Shown here: positions 63,548 through 64,000 of the stretch, piece after piece
How the letters are laid out: every line of letters begins with the position of its first letter
Numbering within the stretch: the stretch's first letter is position 1
Source: Candidatus Methanimicrococcus odontotermitis
GTDB taxonomy: Archaea > Halobacteriota > Methanosarcinia > Methanosarcinales > Methanosarcinaceae
Assembly (NCBI GenBank): GCA_031286065.1
Contig: JAITUZ010000017.1
Coordinates: 1 to 64,000 of the forward strand
Length of the DNA stretch: 64,000 bases
Direction of reading: 5' to 3'
Program-made: the position numbers and the translations under genes
The notes under the pieces: model-generated
Told to the model about the DNA's origin: nothing
Database searches by the model: none
The model's input: only the letters and a program-made list of their open reading frames with translations

Positions 63548-64000
63548 ATGACATCAGAGAAGAAACAAAACGAGGATAAAACATTAATTATCATCATCGG
63601 CGGATTTTTGGGAAGCGGCAAGACGACTTTAATTAAAGAGCTGGGAAAGCATTACGCTGCCGCCGGAGAAATTATCACATATTTCACAAATGAAGCGGGA
63701 GAAGAGTCAATAGACGGAGACTTACTGGGATATGATGTGGAAACGAAAGAAATAACAACCGCGTGTGTCACATGCAATCTGAAAGAAGTGATGTCAGCCG
63801 CCGTCGAACAACTGATTGAGCGTGTCCGGCCGGATATTTTGTTTATCGAACCGAAAGAAACTGTTTCACCGTTGGTTGTCAGAGAAGAACTGAATAAAAT
63901 GTCATTAAAATCAGGGTCGGAAGAACATAAATTCGCGCCGCTTATTACTTTAATTGACAGTTCGCGCTTTTTTAAAAATGTTAAAGAGAAAAAGAAAATA
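63548..64000 (+). CDS. COG0523/CobW-type GTPase, truncated by the window end
   Basis: The first 151 codons are present. Walker A is GGFLGSGKTT at residues 18-27, and a CxxC form of the metal-binding motif appears as ACVTCNL at 72-78, where many relatives have CxCC. The segment DILFIEPKE is the Walker B-like strand. Members are metal chaperones or, in methanogens, companions of corrinoid methyltransferases. It begins 110 bases behind the tRNA-Cys gene on the opposite strand. A TATA-like tatttaaaagg lies about 55 bases upstream. The C-terminal part is outside the window. Confidence 0.88.
   Translation, partial: MTSEKKQNEDKTLIIIIGGFLGSGKTTLIKELGKHYAAAGEIITYFTNEAGEESIDGDLLGYDVETKEITTACVTCNLKEVMSAAVEQLIERVRPDILFIEPKETVSPLVVREELNKMSLKSGSEEHKFAPLITLIDSSRFFKNVKEKKKI

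Overview
The window comes from a methanogenic archaeon of the order Methanosarcinales, most likely the Methanimicrococcus/Methanosarcina branch. The evidence is archaeal information genes (RadA, PriL, NAC), F420 enzymes (a CofE-family ligase, NpdG), a MtaA/MtbA-type methylcobamide:CoM methyltransferase, the VorABC oxidoreductase, archaeal TATA promoters, and a tetrahydrofolate C1 cluster (GlyA, FolD, FolP, MetV, MetF). In-frame UAG codons in a mobile element, together with the absence of any UAG stop on a recognisable intact gene, point to a pyrrolysine-decoding host. The species name is inference.

Layout. 1-398: a 20-bp tandem array and a purine-rich repeat. 399-6686: thioredoxin, CofE-family ligase and the THF/C1 cluster, all on the minus strand. 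6.99-16.8 kb: an AP-endonuclease-like TIM barrel, CoaD, RadA, PriL, a CbiA/CfbB amidotransferase, Asd, a 57-aa two-cluster ferredoxin, a CBS-domain membrane protein and a rhodanese. 16.8-20.2 kb: a ZnuABC-type metal ABC transporter and its DtxR-type regulator, with matching 17-bp operators upstream of both transcription units. 20.4-22.4 kb: a DMT exporter and a corrinoid methyltransferase. 22.8-27.9 kb: an AT-rich defence-type island with a broken AspBHI-like restriction enzyme, a receiver-domain protein with HEPN-like motifs, a double-GHKL ATPase/histidine kinase and a C5-cytosine methyltransferase. 28-44 kb: VorABC, a secreted trypsin-like protease interrupted by TGA with a prodomain-like neighbour, an acyl-CoA synthetase with an XRE-cupin regulator, a HEAT-like protein, an M42 peptidase, a glutamine-synthetase-like protein lacking its metal ligands, NpdG, MscS, an IscA-like protein and NAC.

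44338-63381 is a 19-kb integrated virus- or plasmid-like element. It is bounded by a 16-bp direct repeat derived from the 3' end of tRNA-Cys(GCA), which lies at 63367-63438 on the minus strand. It carries a tyrosine recombinase next to the tRNA, a NUDIX cargo gene, a DUF927-like replication ATPase, a DUF1016/YhcG nuclease, an iteron-rich putative origin, an A24 prepilin-peptidase-like gene, a double ribbon-helix-helix regulator with operator-like palindromes, and a tightly packed operon of membrane, spike-like and packaging-ATPase-like genes. A COG0523/CobW GTPase follows the tRNA and runs off the window.

The most striking observation is that three genes of this element (replication ATPase, a 159-aa structural-operon protein and the packaging-type ATPase) are each interrupted by one in-frame TAG, while the same frame stays open on both sides and joins the operon's normal stop/start overlaps. 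The simplest reading is that UAG is translated as pyrrolysine, so replication and morphogenesis of the element would depend on the host's expanded genetic code.
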